Source: Ctena decussata
Lineage: Eukaryota > Mollusca > Bivalvia > Lucinida > Lucinidae
Reading direction: 5' to 3'
Length of the DNA: 64,000 bases
Assembly (NCBI GenBank): GCA_963989385.1
Contig: OZ022508.1
Span: 57,017,087 to 57,081,086, forward strand
This document shows, piece by piece, positions 12,768 through 22,644 of this stretch. The stretch's first letter is position 1; each line of letters starts with the position of its first letter. The translations under genes were made by a program, and so were the position numbers. Under the pieces are notes generated by a model that was given only the letters and a program-made list of their open reading frames with translations, was not told the origin of the DNA and made no database searches.

Positions 12768-13585
12768 GGGCATGAGGTCCTGAATCGCTCACCTGAGTAT
12801 GGTGGCCATGAAGCTCATGTGACCCAGACCGCTTGAAAAAAGTTTCGTCCCCTTAGCCCATGGAGACTGTGTATGAAGTTTGGTTACAATTAGCCCAGTG
12901 GCTTTTGAAGAGACGTCTGAAATTGTCAAAATATGAAAACCATGGGTCAGAGCTCAAAGAATGACCTTGACCTCTTGTACCCGCACATCTTCTATGTACT
13001 AATTAAGACAACTGTATATAACAATATATTTGGCCAAAATCTTCTAAACTTGCCATGGAATCTAATGTCCTAGCATTTCCCATACTTGACCTTGCCTTAA
13101 AAAGGTCAAGGTCAGCCCAAGGTCATCATTTGAACAAACTTGATAGTGCTCAAGTACCTGATGCTACATACCAAGGTTCAAGGTCATCGATCATTTGGTT
13201 CTGCAGAAGACGATTTGTTAAGGTTTTAGCCATATATGGGGATGTCGGTTATATTGGTAATGTGACCCATACCGTTTGAAGAAATCTTCGTTCATTCAGT
13301 CCTTGGGGGCTCTATATGAAATTTGGTTACAATTGGCCCAGTGGCTTTGAGGAGATGTGTGAAATTGTCTAAATATGAGACCAGGGTCAAATGTCAAAGA
13401 TGACCTTGACCTCTTGCACACATAAAATTTCATGTACTCATAAGATGACTGTATAAACCAATTTCAGGTCAAAATCTTCAACATATTCCAAGAAATCTAA
13501 TGTTCTAGCATTTTCCCATATAAAAGCTACAGAAAAGAATTTGACCTTACTGTAAAAAAGTCAAGGGCAACCCAATGTTATAGCA
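12768..13585 (+). mobile_element. TCAGGTGAGC-family element, 5' portion
   Basis: It starts GGGCATGAGGTCCTGAATCG then CTCACCTGAG, the family's 5' end (compare 31297), followed by about 1.8 tandem units with GACCTTGACCTCTTG. The 3' CGGA run and TCAGGTGAGC terminus are missing. The 525 bp between here and 14111 contain no recognised feature and would be the 5' flank of the Helitron. Confidence 0.65.
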
Positions 13586-14110
13586 ACCAACCAAATGAGG
13601 ACAGTTTGGTTGCCTTACGATAGGGGTTCTGTTCTGTTCTGTTTCCAGTATGAATGAGAGTTTTTTTCGAAGTCGCCAACTTCCGGTAAGTACACGGAGT
13701 CGAATTCGATCGAAGCACGAACCTTATTCTACCGTTGAAAAATGTGCCGTTATCAATTTTGACTATGAAAAAATACAAAAAATAAAATTGAATCGCAAAG
13801 ATATCGGTTTTAATGCCATCTAAGATATTTTTCGCATCAGACTATTTACCCAAATGGTATCCATGCATTCGCGAAACCGAAATCAGCGCATGCGCGTCCG
13901 TCTGTTTGTTTGTTTACAAACATGGACAGCATCTGTGAAAAGGGACTAGTCAGTTTGAAGAATTTTAAGAAAATTACGTCGGAGAATTTGTTGACAGAAA
14001 AGGTATAGTATTCTGAATTTGGTCACCGTTTTGTATTCGTACAAGTGGTGTAATTTTGTTAAAATCCATTGCAGATTTATTATTGACAAAATCTTTGACT
14101 ACAGTACAAA

Positions 14111-14610
14111 ATGTCAGATAATTTGTCCACTTTCTTAATTAGGATCCTTGATATCAATGGAACAAAGTACAAACTCCTGGCAACTCCAGGGAATGGTGAC
14201 TGCTTTTTCCGTTGTTTGAGCTTGGCCATGTTTGGAAATTTTTCACCGAGTAGAAATTTAAGGCTGACAATATGTAGTTCCATCTTCAAAAAATGGAATG
14301 AATGGCTGCCAGATTTGATAGCTGGTCATGATAAAGCTTTCCTACAAACGCCTCATATGTATTATTAGAATATGGTTTTAAGCAATGGCTGGGCAACCGT
14401 TACAGAAATTAAGGCTGCTTAACAAATACTGAAGAGGAAAATAAATGTGTGGTTAGTTGGAAGTGGACGGGAAATAAGCCCAACTATTTTTGCTCCAACA
14501 TGTATACTGTCTCAGTTTGGAAACGAATTTGAGAGAAATGACCCGATAAATGTACTGCTGAGCCAACAACACTTTCAGTTGTTACAGCCACTTTTTGCTG
14601 GAAGAAAATA
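14111..14610 (+). pseudogene. OTU-like cysteine protease domain of Helitron protein
   Basis: The ATG at 14111 opens a frame with KLLATPGNGDCFFRCLSLAM. GDCFFR is the OTU motif holding the catalytic Cys, with the Asp two residues before it. The same frame continues after TAG (14366-14368) and TAA (about 14417) to NDPINVLLSQQHFQLLQPLF near 14540-14598, where the His of QQHFQLL fits the second catalytic residue. OTU domains are known at the N-terminus of animal Helentron proteins. The two stops inactivate it. The length of about 160 residues matches a full OTU fold. The start codon choice is by position only. Confidence 0.75.
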
Positions 14611-14639
14611 AAATAATTTTAGTAAGGGCGAAACTGTTA

Positions 14640-15565
14640 CAAACGTAGATTCCACTTCGAAAAATGAAAACAAGGGTCCTTCCACTTCAGCTGATAAACA
14701 TAAATGTAAGGGCACAAATGTCAGAAAGAACAATTCTACTGAGCAAAGTTATAACCAGGCTACATCTACATCAACTTCCTTTAATGCTCCTTGCTCTGTG
14801 TCAGATTCGTTAACCAAATCGCCATTTTCTCCATCACAAAATCAAGTTCCTATGCCTACAGCTGAGACTACTACACAGAATGATCATCCTGAACCAGTAA
14901 AATCAATCAAACGAAAATCAAACTATCTTCAACCAAATATCAATTCAAAGAAAACAAAACTTGACCAAAGCATTAAGGATACCCCAAGACTGGGTAAATG
15001 GTTTAATGTAAATAAAACAAAACCTGTTGATAAACAAAACTCTCAATTTAAACCTTCTTCTCATTTTAAATTGGACATTTATTCCTTGCAGCGACAGTGC
15101 AGTAAAAAGAAGTTCCAAAATGAATCAAAAGAAGAAACCGTTAAACAAAATAAAAGAAACAGAAACCATGTCACTAATAAACTAAAGAAACTTGAAATTT
15201 ATATTGAAGAAATTCCAGAGGCAGCTCCCCTCTCAAATAACACACAATTTAACAATGCAATGGACTGTATAAGGGATTTAGAACCTAAGCAGATGTCATA
15301 TAAAAGTCAGTGCTGTATAATATGTAACGAACGACGAATTGATCTAAAAATGTCCAAAACACCAAATGTATGCAGTTGATGTCACGCCGATAAAAGTCTA
15401 ATAAAAATGTTTTCACCTGAAAACAATATGGATCCTGTGTGTTTACCTGAGGAATTAATAGGTCTCACTGTTATTTAACAACAGTTCATAGCTAGAATAT
15501 CACCCTGCATCAATGTGCATATGTTAAAACATGGAGGAATAGCTTCCAGTGGCCATTGCGTAACA
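14640..15565 (+). pseudogene. Helitron protein: linker and start of DUF6570-like region
   Basis: The frame is open across 14640-15379 and is rich in Ser, Thr, Asn, Lys and Gln (a disordered linker with STSADKHKCKG). It ends in CCIICNERRIDLKMSKTP and then a TGA. Beyond the stop the same frame carries HADKSLIKMFSPENNMDPVC, PEELIGLTVI, another stop, then ARISPCINVHMLKHGG and GHCVTFP. These fit the conserved region annotated as DUF6570 in many Helitron proteins, which begins with a CxxC pair (CCIIC and the broken CS/CHADKS). The domain is cut right after TFPHK by the inserted elements and resumes at about 17735. Confidence 0.75.
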
Positions 15566-15600
15566 TTTCCACACAAGAATTCCGCGGAAGGCTATGTCGC

Positions 15601-16078
15601 ACCTGCTGTATGCCTTCACATTATGAACTCAATGAAAATACCAAGTGGTTCTGGAGAAAAAAAGTTGATTTTATTGGTTTTGCTATTTTTGTCGCACCTG
15701 TTTTAGCAAGGTGCGATATAGGCGTCCGGTTTTCCGTCAGTCCGTCCGTCCGTCAACCCGTTCGTCCGTTCACATTTACGTCGACCCTAAATTTTAAGTC
15801 CATTCAAAGGACTTTTTCTCTGAAACCACTGCACCCATGGTTCTCAAATTTCACATGCTGCATGACCAGACTGCAGGGCTTCTGAATGACAAAATTCAGC
15901 TTGGTCCAGAATCCAAGATGGCCACTGTTACTAAAAAATAGCATAAACAATAAAATCACTTTTTTCTCCAAAACCCCTTGGGATATGTGGCTGAAATTTT
16001 ATATGGAGCATTAATGTGACCTTGGTTTTAAAAATTATCAAAATGAAAAAAATCTGTAGTCGAATTAGGTCACAGTGA
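15601..16078 (+). repeat. Left arm of a near-identical 478-bp inverted repeat
   Basis: It matches 16702-17179 in reverse complement almost base for base. A chance frame of 91 residues (MPSHYELNENTKWFWRKK...) reads identically from both arms on opposite strands. The arms diverge only near the inner end (CTGTAGTCGAATT versus CTGTAGCGGAATT). The arms are separated by 623 bp. Confidence 0.85.
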
Positions 16079-16701
16079 TCTTACGTCGACCCTCGAATAA
16101 TTTACATAGACCCTAGCATTTAAGTCCATTCAAATGACTTATTCTCTGAAACCACTGCATCCATGGTTCTCAAATTTCACATGCAGCATGATCAGACTGC
16201 AGAGCTTCAGAATGGTAAAAGTTGAGAATGGTCGAGAATCCAAGATGGTCGCCGTTACTAACAAGAATTCCGCGGAACGCTATGTCGCACCTGATTTGCA
16301 CCTTCACTTTAAGAACTTGATAAAAGTGTCATTTTGAAACATTTTGGTCAAAATCCATTCAGTAATTTACGAGATATTATTGTTTTCATGTTTTTCGCTA
16401 TTTTTAGTAACGGTGGCTGGTTGCCATCTTGGTCGGTCAATTTGAAAAAATCATGAAACAGCTCTATGCAAAGATCATTTTGATACACATTTAGTCCAAT
16501 TCCATTCAGGGCCTCTTGAGATATTGTCATTTTCATATTTTTCTATTTTTAGTAACAGTGGCTGGCGGTCTCAATTCGCTTAAATTTAAAAAAAAAACTC
16601 CATTTAATGACCACTCTGACTAAAGCTGACCTAAATATGTTCAGGTATTTTTGAGGTATTGGTGTTTTTGCAAAAACTCGGACTTGTAAACAGAAAGTAG
16701 G

Positions 16702-17179
16702 TCACTGTGACCTAATTCCGCTACAGATTTTTTTCATTTTGATAATTTTTAAAACCAAGGTCACATTTATGCTCCATATAAAATTTCAGCCACATATCCC
16801 AAGGGGTTTTGGAGAAAAAAGTGATTTTATTGTTTATGCTATTTTTTAGTAACAGTGGCCATCTTGGATTCTGGACCAAGCTGAATTTTGTCATTCAGAA
16901 GCCCTGCAGTCTGGTCATGCAGCATGTGAAATTTGAGAACCATGGGTGCAGTGGTTTCAGAGAAAAAGTCCTTTGAATGGACTTAAAATTTAGGGTCGAC
17001 GTAAATGTGAACGGACGAACGGGTTGACGGACGGACGGACTGACGGAAAACCGGACGCCTATATCGCACCTTGCTAAAACAGGTGCGACAAAAATAGCAA
17101 AACCAATAAAATCAACTTTTTTTCTCCAGAACCACTTGGTATTTTCATTGAGTTCATAATGTGAAGGCATACAGCAGGT
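16702..17179 (-). repeat. Right arm of the 478-bp inverted repeat
   Basis: This is the inverse of 15601-16078 and contains an intact 3' end of the GTCGCACCTG family (17041-17094 in plus orientation). The near identity is much higher than the similarity to the third, diverged copy at 17180-17728. Confidence 0.85.
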
Positions 17180-17734
17180 ATGTTTATCACGTGAATTTTA
17201 TCATTCTGAAGCCCTGCAGTCTGATCATGCTGCATGTGAAATTTGAGAACCAAGGATGCAGTGGTTTCAGAGAATAAGTCATTTGAATGGACTTAAAAGT
17301 TAGGGTCGACGTAAATTATTCTAGGGTCGACGTAAGGTCACTGTGACCTAATTCCGCTACAGATTTTTTTTCATTTTGATAATTCTGAATACCAAGGTCC
17401 CACTTATGCTTCATACAAAATTTCAGCCAAATATACCAAGCGGTTCTGATGAAAAACTTGAGTTTATTGGTTTTGCTATTTTTAGTAACGGCGGCCTTCT
17501 TAGATTCTCGACCCGCCTGAATTTTATCATTCTGAAGCCCTGCTGTCTGATCATGCTGCATGAGAAATTTGAGAACCATGGGTGCAGTGGCTTCAGAGAA
17601 TAAGTCTTTTGAATGGACTAAAACGCTAGGGTCGACGTAAATTGTGAACGGACGGACGGACGGACTGACAGACGGGCGGAAAACCGGACGCCTATATCGC
17701 ACCTTGCTAAAGCAGGTGCGACAAAAACGTTAAC

Positions 17735-18296
17735 GAACCATCACAGATATTTCCCCGTTTGCCGAAAGAAATAGAAATTTTTAAAAGTAAAAAGTATGCA
17801 AAGACCAGGAACTGAAACAATCAAAATCCAAATCCAGCCCTCAAACCATAGTTGGAAACAACTAAGATTACAAATAATCAAGATACAGAGAACATATGGC
17901 CAACCGAGTGAGCAGCTTGTTCCCAAAAGGTGGCCACTCAGCAAAGTAAGAAACAAAGTAAAAATGATTTCATGTAAAGATTTTAATGTCCGTCGATATA
18001 AAGTGCAAAGTGCCTTAACCTGGCTTAAACAGAACAATCCTGCATACTCCAATATTATTATAAGTCAAGAACGATTAAATTTGCTGCCACTGGATGGGGA
18101 AATTTCTGATATCAATACGGTAGAGCACTCAGAAGACACAACACATATAAACGATAATGGTCCAGCACCAGACCAGCTTGAAGATTGCTGTGGTGTCACA
18201 AATTCTAGTGTACTTCTGCCCGACCCTTCTGTTGATATAACTGCTCAAGTCAAATCTCTGTTGTTTCTGATGTTATTGGTAGTGACAAGGGGGTAA
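17735..18296 (+). pseudogene. Helitron protein: remainder of DUF6570-like region
   Basis: The sequence just after the insertion reads PSQIFPRLPKEIEIFK, the natural continuation of the interrupted domain, and then changes frame. The open frame 17796-18296 contains VPKRWPLSKVRNKVK and RRYKVQSALTWLKQNNPAYS, which match the RRxKVLxALxWLKxNNPxY signature of DUF6570-containing Helitron proteins, followed by an acidic linker (GEISDINTVEHSEDTTHIND). A frame shift follows near 18250. Confidence 0.75.
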
Positions 18297-18582
18297 CTCA
18301 AAGTAAAAGGGGTAAAATTTCAATTCCATGGCCAACAAGAGATGATGTACCATTATCAGAATTTACGACTCAATATTTTTTCACACTTGCCTTTCCATGC
18401 CTTTTCCCTTATGGAAAAGGAGATTATCATATCAACTAAAGGCGTACTTGCACCACATTTTCTGACTGGGTAGATTATTTACTTTGGTATAAAGATGGAA
18501 GATTTGCTCATCACCAGTATTTTAAGTTTGTGGCTCATAATATATTGAGAGAAAGAGAGCATTAGACAATGCAAATTTTATT
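18250..18582 (+). pseudogene. Helitron-like N-terminal domain
   Basis: In a shifted frame the DNA encodes ISIPWPTRDDVPLSEFTTQY, then LAFPCLFPYGKGDYHIN followed by a stop, then TFSDWVDYLLWYKDGRFAHH and QYFKFVAHNILRERE. PxLFPxGxGD-x-DW-x-HLLxYxDGRFAxHxxF is the diagnostic pattern of the Helitron-like N domain (Pfam PF14214 type) that precedes the Rep catalytic domain. It has one clear stop (about 18437) and a frame change before 18583. Confidence 0.8.
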
Positions 18583-19293
18583 GTGAATCAGAAACTTGGA
18601 GATAAGCATTTAACTGTCGATGATCTCAAGCAAAAATTACAGGATGGGGATCAGTCCATTGCCAAAAAAATCTTTTTTACAACTGGTAGCTGTGCTGGAT
18701 TTCACTTTAAACCGTTAAGGCGCCTTTTAGGTAACTATATATGTGATGTCACAGGTAAACAAGTTGATCTCGATGACAAAAATGTATTATTTCAAGCACT
18801 TCAAGAAAATACCCATATTGTTTCAAAATACTTTGATTTAACAACACAAGATTATTTCAGTGACGTCATGGCCCCTTTATTTGGTGTTGACACTTACCGG
18901 TACAGGCAGGAGTTTGCAAATTCCCGTGGTATGGTCCATTGGCATGGCTTATGTTGGCGTAAGGACGGAGGGCCAAATAACCTGCATGAGGCTCTGCAGG
19001 CAGGTTTTGCTGAGTCTGATTTTGCCAACAAACTTGCCGAATGGGCTTCCAATGAATTTGCCTGGACAGCCATGCATCCAGCTGGGTGTGATGCAGATGG
19101 GAAGCCCAGAAAAGACCAATGGGCCCCACCAGAGGGAACAGCACCAGCTCCGTTTGAGGAAAAGAATCCACTGGTGAAATTACTTATGGATGTCTGTTCT
19201 GACCAGGAGTCATTACTGGAAGACCATTTGCTTTTGGCAAATCGCTTCAATCTACATCGCTGCTCTGATTACGGTCTCCAAGAACCAAAATAA
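18583..19293 (+). pseudogene. Helitron Rep (HUH endonuclease) domain, first part
   Basis: The open frame of 236 codons includes ATGDTRQ-like context (GSCAGFHFKPLRRLLGNYIC is where the family usually has its start of Rep), then DVMAPLFGVDTYRYRQEFAN and SRGMVHWHGLCW. HWH in RGMVHWH is the HUH metal-binding motif (motif 2) of rolling-circle replication initiators. Upstream VNQKLG joins the previous domain. A +1 frame change between about 19190 and 19290 moves the protein into the next frame, so this ORF ends at 19293 prematurely. Confidence 0.8.
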
Positions 19294-19840
19294 AAAAAAA
19301 ACACTGAAAAAATATGCCGTATGGAATTTTGGTACTAAATCAAAACCTTGTAAGCCGATTTGCAATGCTCCTGCGATTGTTAAAGACAAAAATGGTTGTC
19401 AGAGACTTGAGATGCCCAGAGACCATCCCACTCTTGTTCAGCACTCACAGTACCATACTCAAGGCTGGCGTGCAAACGGTGATATTTCAATTATCGTTTC
19501 AAAAAGTGACCCCAAAAATCCATCAGTTGATGAAATTATGGCCAGTGAAAAATACATAACTGGATATGCTTGTAAAGGTAATAAGGGAACAGGGTCTTTA
19601 GTTGATTTATATGGGGATATGGTACATTCCAGTGATAACAGTAATGGTGCTGATGGTAAGACCATTTGTACAAAATTACTCATGGAAACAGTTAAACGTG
19701 ACATTTCGGCTGTTGAAGCCTCATATGAACTTTCCGGTCTGCCTCTTCACAGGTGTAGCCATAAATTTCAGTCTGTTAGTTTATCTGGCAGCAGAGTTCT
19801 AGACCGGTCTGGGTCACAAGTGACTAAAAAACAGTTGTAG
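19190..19840 (+). pseudogene. Helitron Rep domain, second part with catalytic tyrosine motif
   Basis: The frame is overlapped and shifted relative to the preceding ORF. CNAPAIVKDKNGCQRLEMPR and WRANGDISIIVSKSDP are typical of the section between HUH and the tyrosines. EKYITGYACKGNKGTG contains two Tyr four residues apart (Y-ITG-Y), matching RCR motif 3 with two tyrosines as in Helitron Reps. The ORF continues with LPLHRCSHKFQSVSLSGSR to a stop at 19838. About 216 residues. Confidence 0.8.
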
Positions 19841-20110
19841 ATAAATACCTTGATCGTGATAAAAAAAGAAGATAGTTCACTTTACAATTTCATTTGTAAA
19901 GCTGGCAAAGTGCCTGTCATAGGTGGAAATTCTGTCCAAGCAACATATCCGTTAAATGAGGAATATTGTAGAACAACATTGTTATTACATTTCCCAAATT
20001 GGAGAGTTGTCTCTGATATTAAACCTGATAATAATAAGAAAATGATGATAGCCTTACTACTAGAGAGACGGCACAACTATTGCAACAATGGTAGCAGGAA
20101 CAGAAAATAA
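19841..20110 (+). pseudogene. Helitron protein: region between Rep and helicase, truncated
   Basis: YNFICKAGKVPVIGGNSVQA and RTTLLLHFPNWRVVSDIK fit the LYxxxx-KVPVxxG...YPxNEEYxRTxLLLHxPW stretch that links Rep and helicase in this family. The frame closes at 20108-20110. The SF1 helicase motifs expected downstream are absent; sequence from about 20125 belongs to something else. This is the 3' break of the element. Confidence 0.7.
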
Positions 20111-20124
20111 TTAGCGGAGAGTTC

Positions 20125-20640
20125 ATGCTTCAACTCTACTGCACACTGGGCAAAGCATATCCCAAGATTAACTGTTTGTAAATGCAAGGGGCTTCGAACG
20201 CGGGTAAGACCTACTGTACCCAGACGTTCTTTCTGCCCGATGCCGTGGAACAGACAATACAGAGCCAGGATTTTATTTATCAAAACTTAGTGAATAAAGA
20301 AATGATCCAAATTCCCGAACTGCACAAAGATCGAGCAGATCGAAGAAGCTAAAAAAATCTTCGAAGGCATCTTTACAGTTGGAACGCACACCAGTGAAAC
20401 TTACTTCGAATATACAGCCGTGGACGGGGTTCGAGAGTGAGAGACAAGCATTACTAAACCCCTGTTCAGCTATTCAAACCTAAAGAAATCAGATGTGTTG
20501 AAGAGAGTCGAGAAATGTCCGGATCCTGGCTGGGGAATCAATTACAAATCGCATCAACGAGATTGTAGAAACTTGCATGACCCTTCAAGAAATCATAGTA
20601 AAAGACAGAAGGGACTATCACCAGAAATGAGATACTTGGA
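20125..20640 (+). pseudogene. Endogenous parvovirus-like NS1 (SF3 helicase) fragment
   Basis: One frame carries QGASNAGKTY at 20185-20214, a Walker A motif of the GxxNxGKT form used by invertebrate parvovirus (densovirus-like) NS1 superfamily 3 helicases. KEMIQIPEL further on lies where Walker B and its surroundings are expected. A second frame (20376-20483) gives RTPVKLTSN, matching SF3 motif C with its conserved Asn, followed by PW and ER-rich sequence. An in-frame stop precedes Walker A (20179-20181), another ends that frame (about 20350), and at least two frameshifts separate the motifs. Neither the HUH nuclease half nor a normal end is seen. It is a decayed endogenous viral element abutting the truncated Helitron. 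Other SF3 helicase sources (for example other small DNA viruses or large DNA transposons) remain possible. Confidence 0.6.
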
Positions 20641-20819
20641 TGAGAGGATGTGGAAATAGGACAACATTGACACAGATTGACTTAAATAGACACAGCATGG
20701 ATGAGTCTTCCTGTGCCTTATACACGAGGATAATACAATGCATGATCAAACTGAGTAACAGAGATAATACTGACTACAGCTGGGAATTCACAAATTATAG
20801 AAAATCAAAGCTCATCTCT

Positions 20820-21376
20820 TAAAGTCTCCATAGTCCTATCAAAGGTAAAACCCGTCAAAATACAAATCATTATGAAACCTGTACAGCCTTCAGAATTGAT
20901 GAAAATATGTCGGTTGATGTGCTTTTTGTAGCATATAACTGGCAAAAAAAGAAGGAACAAGGTATTATTAAAAATGATAAATCTCTCCATAAAAATACGG
21001 GTTTCGTCTCTGGTTCCCCGTTAAGCAATGCAATAATGCAACCGCGGCACAATCAATGGGTTCCTTGCCTAATTTTTTTGTACATTGTATTTTTATCACC
21101 TGTTAAACGCCTGTACCTTATATTTTTACCGCCTGTACGTTGTATTTTTATCATGAAATAAAGCTCGTCAAATCGAAAGTAGGTCATTTTGGTTGGCAAC
21201 TAAAATGACCTAGTTATTTTTTCAAATCTATTTTATAGTAAACTCAAGGACGTTTTGATTTTTCAAAGCCGGTCAATCACGATAATAATCAATGGCTAAA
21301 CTGTAGTGAGAAGTTTGCAGCGATACCTCACGATAAAATATTCCATGCTGATAGAGCAATGGGGCCTTTAACTGAC
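20820..21376 (-). repeat. Left long inverted repeat of the 20.8-23.25 kb unit
   Basis: It matches 22715-23250 in reverse complement: GGTTCCCCGTTAAGCAATGC versus GCATTNCATTGCTTATCGGGGAACC, CAACTAAAATGACCTA versus its inverse, and TTCCATGCTGATAGAGCAAT versus CCCTATCAGCATGAAAT. Several gaps and substitutions show the arms are older than the 15.6-17.2 kb pair. The arm belongs to the CTCTATCAGCATGA interspersed family. Confidence 0.75.
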
Positions 21377-21606
21377 TGATGAGGGGTTCGAACCACTCAG
21401 TGATACAGATGAAGAAGATTACTTGAGCTTTAAGAGAGGATACGGAATCATAAGGCGGCTACTATCTAGATGTACAAACTGACTGGATGTTCCAGGCTCA
21501 AGCAAACAGATGTTGTTCATGTCAAGACTGTCTAATATCGATGTGCCCGGTACTGTTGTTAGTTCTACGTAAGACCATGCATTTGCGACTAGACTAAGCC
21601 GTAGCT

Positions 21607-22375
21607 ATGGAATCAGATGGAGATCAGCAGCTATTTTTCGCCGGGAATGTACAAGCGATCAGTACACCAAACGATCTATCGCCTTCCAACAGGAAAATGG
21701 TAGAACCTCAACCATCTACAAGCAAGAAGAAGCAGAAATCACACGAGCTGAGAAGACAGTTAGAGTATCCAGATGACAGAGTACCGAAGCTTAAAATAGA
21801 TCTAAAGAAGAAGACCTGCGCCGTAGTTAATCCAGGCATGGACGAGGTCGATAAAATGTCTATAAAGAAATTCGGTAAACCCATCTTGTGTCCAGATGAT
21901 ATTCCTAGGGATAAAGATCCAAAGTACAATGAGTACTATCAGTACGTCATCAGAGATTTCAAGTGTTACATAGAAAACTGGAAGACGGGAGAGACTATAC
22001 CACTATCCGAGAATTTCCCTGGTAAAAAGATGCCAGAAAAGCCCTCACCCGCAGAGTTCATTGCAGAGAAGTTAGAGCCATCGGGTGATGCTACGTCCTC
22101 TTGCAGCAAAAGGCTGTATTCGAGAGGTACCGCGACTTTGAGATGTTTAGAATATCGATGCCGACAAGGCGAGAGACTCAGGAGAATATGCTTTCAGTGG
22201 TAATCAAAAGTGTTACTACAAGGTGGAAGAAGAGACGGGTCTGACTATTCCGGAGCTGAGTAATATTGAGAATGGACGTCCGATCGAGAGAGACGCCAGA
22301 TTTGATGTTCCTACAACCCCGCTCTCGTCTCCAGTATCAGTAGGAGACGGAAGAGATCCAATAGTTATTGAATAA
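21607..22375 (+). CDS. Unrecognised reading frame between long inverted repeats, possibly virus-derived
   Basis: The ATG at 21607 opens 198 codons with strongly coding-like composition: an acidic start, a low-complexity basic stretch (STSKKKQKSHELRRQ), then a folded-looking segment KFGKPILCPDDIPRDKD, YNEYYQYVIRDFKCYIENW. The frame closes at 22203, but a second frame (about 22090-22230) and a third (22200-22374, KCYYKVEEETGLTIPELSNI) also look coded, so two small frameshifts probably truncate a protein of about 255 residues. The last stop overlaps AATAAA at 22371-22376, a compact polyadenylation arrangement common in small viruses. I recognise no domain. Its position next to the parvovirus-like helicase suggests a viral origin, but that is inference. 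Confidence 0.4.
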
Positions 22376-22480
22376 ACAGTATTTCTGTTAATACGTTGTT
22401 TAAAGTTCTATGTATATGTTCTGTATGTAATACAATATGTTGAAACCTTAATACAACTGACATAAGATGAAAAAAGAGTA

Positions 22481-22530
22481 AAAAAATGGTGCTACCTGGG
22501 TCAAGAATGACCCCGGTAGTGCCATTTTTT
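22481..22530. repeat. Long hairpin, 23-bp stem
   Basis: AAAAAATGGTGCTACC (22481-22496) and on to GGTCA at 22503 pair with TGACC (22508-22512) through GGTAGTGCCATTTTTT (ending 22530), loop AGAA. Of 23 positions 22 pair (two G-T), with one mismatch. It lies about 105 bp after the stop of the unrecognised ORF. Confidence 0.75.
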
Positions 22531-22644
22531 AACATTTTTATTGCACGGGCTTTTTCCCGCCATTTTTCTTAGACATCGGAAACGTTCATGTAGTGATGTC
22601 GCCTGATATATTTGCCACCACCGAGACAAGACACCATTTAGGGA

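Larger units (their letters stand above)
15566..17728. mobile_element. Nested GTCGCACCTG-family elements inserted in the Helitron
   Basis: The family's 5' end reads AACAAGAATTCCGCGGAACG then CTATGTCGCACCTG (at 16262; slightly changed at 15566). Its 3' end is GCTAAAGCAGGTGCGACAAA (17708-17727 and, as GCTAAAACAGGTGCGACAAA, 17075-17094), preceded by GGACGGACGGAC runs. GTCGCACCTG and CAGGTGCGAC form asymmetric subterminal inverted repeats as in the TCAGGTGAGC family. At least three copies or fragments in both orientations are nested here. Short units (CCACTGCACCCATGGTTCTC, CAAGATGG) repeat inside. The block splits the Helitron reading frame between TFPHK and the later IFPRLPKE. Confidence 0.75.
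14111..20110 (+). mobile_element. Degenerate autonomous Helitron (Helentron/Helitron2 type)
   Basis: On one strand and in the expected order lie an OTU protease, a low-complexity linker, a DUF6570-like region, a Helitron-like N-terminal domain and the HUH Rep domain. The ORF is broken by several in-frame stops and frame changes, is interrupted at 15566-17728 by inserted elements, and stops after the Rep domain. No SF1 helicase or endonuclease is visible. The break comes near 20110, where parvovirus-like sequence starts. The parts are described separately. It is an inactive, 3'-truncated copy. Confidence 0.85.

Noticed and set aside
15556..15885. Two identical 91-residue open frames on opposite strands (15613-15885 plus and 17170-16895 minus)
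   Set aside because: They lie in the inverted arms of a non-coding repeat and run across CGTCCGTCCGTC-type sequence (SVSPSVRQPVRP). The identity reflects the DNA duplication, not protein conservation.
18866..19250. Minus-strand open frames across the Helitron Rep domain
   Set aside because: They are antisense shadows of the conserved Rep frame.
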